From: Phallusia mammillata
Lineage: Eukaryota > Chordata > Ascidiacea > Phlebobranchia > Ascidiidae
Direction: 5' to 3'
DNA: 64,000 nucleotides
NCBI GenBank assembly: GCA_003260075.1
Contig: QLIY01000145.1
Location: 1-64,000 of the forward strand
The notes under the pieces are model-generated. The model made no database searches. It worked only from the letters and a program-made list of their open reading frames with translations, and was not told the DNA's origin. The position numbers were made by a program, and so were the translations under genes. This document shows positions 61,597 through 64,000 of this stretch, one piece after another (position 1 is the first letter of the stretch; every line of letters starts with the position of its first letter).

Positions 61597-64000
61597 ATGT
61601 TGAATACAGTAAGCGGGCGCCCATGAAAAAACAACACAGCTACCTTAGCTCTTTGTACGCACGCCGTTAAAGGGTGCCTCTTGTAGGCTAGTAACTCCAC
61701 TTAAGTCGTCCTTGAAAACCAAGTCTCCCAGTGACAATTTGCCTGCCTTGAAAACACAGCACTGGGTTGAAACAATTGACGAGCGAAGCGGTTAATCTTA
61801 GCACTTCTGGTGTTTTCTTTCTCCGGGAAACAACCGGTATGAGTGCACCTTACTGTGGGGAATTAAAGCACTGTAAAACAAAGGCAGCAAACGGTGGAAA
61901 TTACGTTACTATGAGAAAAGAAAACCAACTGTAAGATCAGTCGAAAGAATCCAGCTGTATATAACGTGAAAAAATACGTTTTAAAAACTTGCCGTTGTAA
62001 TTAAGTATCGTCAAAAACATGGTACAGCAACAACCTAGTGATTCTTACCACTGTTTTGGTTTACGTTTTTCTTGTTAAAAGTGGGTATGGGACAATTCTC
62101 TATGTACTTTCTACTGCTAATAAATGCTTTAGCATAGTTGCTTAAATTGTCATAGCCTATTGATGTGACTAGAGTCCTGCTGCACACGGAAATTAATACC
62201 CGTCCCATACAGACCGACGACTCGTTATTTAAATAATGCTGTTTCTTAAGAATGTTAACATATTATTTACTCCATAATAAAACACAACCTTTCTTTTGAA
62301 AAAAAAAAACGTTTCACATTCTTTTAGCAAGCAGCTTAAATTTAAAAAAGAAAATCGGATTTCAGCGATTATCCCACAAACCGGCATATGTCTAAGACAT
62401 AATCTTTTGATAACAAACGGTTTATGTGACGTCACAAACCTTTTCTCGAATGCGGCAATTGTTAATTATATTTGATGCCTGTTCGTTTTAGACATAAATA
62501 GGTGGGAACTGAAAGTGGCAAGCCATTTGTTTGTAACTTTACGTAGCTTTTGATGTCTTTAGATTGTATGAAATTATGTTTTCAAGAAATAAATTATGAA
62601 CAAATAATTTTAAAAATATCGCTTGCAATGTGCTGGCTTATAAATATTTTAAAATAGTTGGGGGGGGGGATAGCTTTTGATGTCTTTAGATTGTATGGAA
62701 TTGTGTTTTCAAGAAATAAATTATTAGCAAATAATTTCAAAAATATCGCTTGCAATGTGCTGGCTTATAAATATTTTAAAATAGTTCCATATGTCCTATT
62801 CGCAAATACTACAAACATCATAACTTGACACCAAATAAATCCAAAAAGTTGTTTTCAAGATCGGCGATTCATGATAATAACGAGTGCTGTTTATAGCGAA
62901 ATCCCATATAGGGTAAGTTTTATTCATTTTGTGGCCACTTTGCCACCGTGCGTTCAACTGCCAATTACTTCGGTACAGTTTTAACCGTTTTTTTTCTATT
63001 TTTAATCGAAACCAACATCTCTTGCCCATAAAAAAACGTTTCCAGACAAGATCCATGTAAACTTTTTACCCCTTTTCTGTATGTTTTGCTGCAGTTTCTA
63101 ACTATCTTTTTTTAATGATAGCTTTTGTGTTAATTTTGATTTAACACAAACGACTGTTTTTCTGCGTTTTAAATATTTTTTCTAAACATTACCAAAAACG
63201 TACTTTCTGTATTTGAAACCCTGATTTGCATAAGCCCTGTCAACAAAAACATATTCGGCGGCTATACTCAATGGTAAAAGTATACGAACACCGCCAATAT
63301 GCCTTCACAGTGGATACAAACTAAGATTCTTTAACCCCCGAACTAGACAAAATTCAGAGACAACAAACGTGGGCTTCGCATACTTGGAAGAGTGATCCAG
63401 CACTTGGGAATGCCAATAACAAAAGACCTGCCAGTTGGTCACCCCAAAACGAGCCTGAGAGGCACCTGGCAAGTGCTTTGCAAGTCACTGACGCTAGAGT
63501 AGTAACTTGGGAAGGCCTCAAGTGGATCGATACATTGCCTACTTGAAGAGACTTTCTCTGGAAATCATCCCTGACCGTCCAGTCAACGCAAGGTGCAGTT
63601 AATAGATGACGGATGGCGTCTTAACTGTCTGAGTGGTAATTAAACTTACAAGTGTTTGTTAAAAGCACAATCAGAGACAGTGACCTCATTAATTTTTGTA
63701 ATTATAAAGCTTGCAACGGCACCAAAAAAACAATTCCAAGTTTCATGATGATGTGATTGTGAAATTGGTGATCGATTCTCGGTGTGTAACAAGCTGTTGC
63801 GAGCAACTTTTGTCCAATAAACCGAATTAAAACAGTTTGCGATGATAATACTACCATTTGTTCTGCTTTACTTTAAAACTATTCCTCAAAATATATTAGA
63901 TGTGTGCAACACAGAATTCGCAAATTATTGCCAATGTCCAATCACATTTGGGTTGTTTTTTGAGATATATTATTGCAATTCGTTGCCACGCCTTTGCACA
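61597..64000. other. Region upstream of the TRIM-like gene
   Basis: It contains a CRE (62427-62434), the duplication at 62.5-62.8 kb and, near 63.33-63.64 kb, a more GC-rich stretch that reads like broken coding or transposon sequence but has no open frame. I recognise no gene. Confidence 0.5.
62546..62787. repeat. Direct duplication around a G10 tract (62660-62669)
   Basis: Left 62546-62659 and right 62671-62787 carry the same 115-bp AT-rich unit with a few substitutions. Confidence 0.9.

Noticed and set aside
63330..63640. GC-richer stretch resembling broken coding sequence
   Set aside because: Every frame is interrupted by stops and no family was recognised.

Overview
The window looks like nuclear DNA of an invertebrate chordate, most probably an ascidian tunicate of the Ciona type. 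The reasons are AT-rich sequence, compact multi-exon genes with short GT-AG introns, many tRNA-derived SINEs and hAT-type MITEs, and very high allelic divergence. The species is inferred, not proven. Coding parts were assembled by hand by joining exons; for every main gene the splice phases close without a break.

Layout. (1) 213-28267, minus: a large muscle-type Ig/FN3 gene closest to IGFN1, starting at 28267 and running off the left edge. Thirty exons join in one frame from 28267 to 6415, and seven of them recur in a second copy at 213-3931. (2) 30213-30473, minus: a possible small gene. (3) 30893-37823, plus: a secreted/type I membrane protein with EGF-like repeats, a ZP domain, a furin site and a transmembrane segment, including a candidate 5-nt microexon. 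(4) 38752-41001, minus: an unrecognised 608-aa coiled-coil protein. (5) 43234-46294, plus: GDP-D-glucose phosphorylase (GDPGP1). (6) 47690-49115, minus: an unrecognised 160-aa protein. (7) 50131-51902, plus: an unrecognised 162-aa Ser/Thr-rich protein. (8) 52929-61596, minus: a TRIM-like B-box/coiled-coil/SPRY protein without a canonical RING. The genes look functionally independent; there is no operon or gene-cluster logic.

The strongest structural signal at large scale is a set of homopolymer tracts, almost always about 10 nt. They are poly-C left of 25.5 kb and poly-G right of 33.9 kb. Nearly all sit between two near-identical direct copies of 30-400 bp. The copies differ like two haplotypes (SNPs, and indels including a MITE filled/empty site). 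The best reading is that these are scaffold gaps written as G between overlapping, unmerged haplotype contigs. The change from C to G marks a change in scaffold orientation, probably at the single N at 31337. This also casts doubt on the 69-G run at the start of the ZP exon and on the 6.6-kb tandem duplication at the left end.

I found no convincing new molecular system. The biological points most worth checking are the microexon, the CRE cluster inside the muscle gene, the internal promoter-like island, the dispersed CTGATGA...GAAA hairpin repeats, and the three unrecognised proteins.
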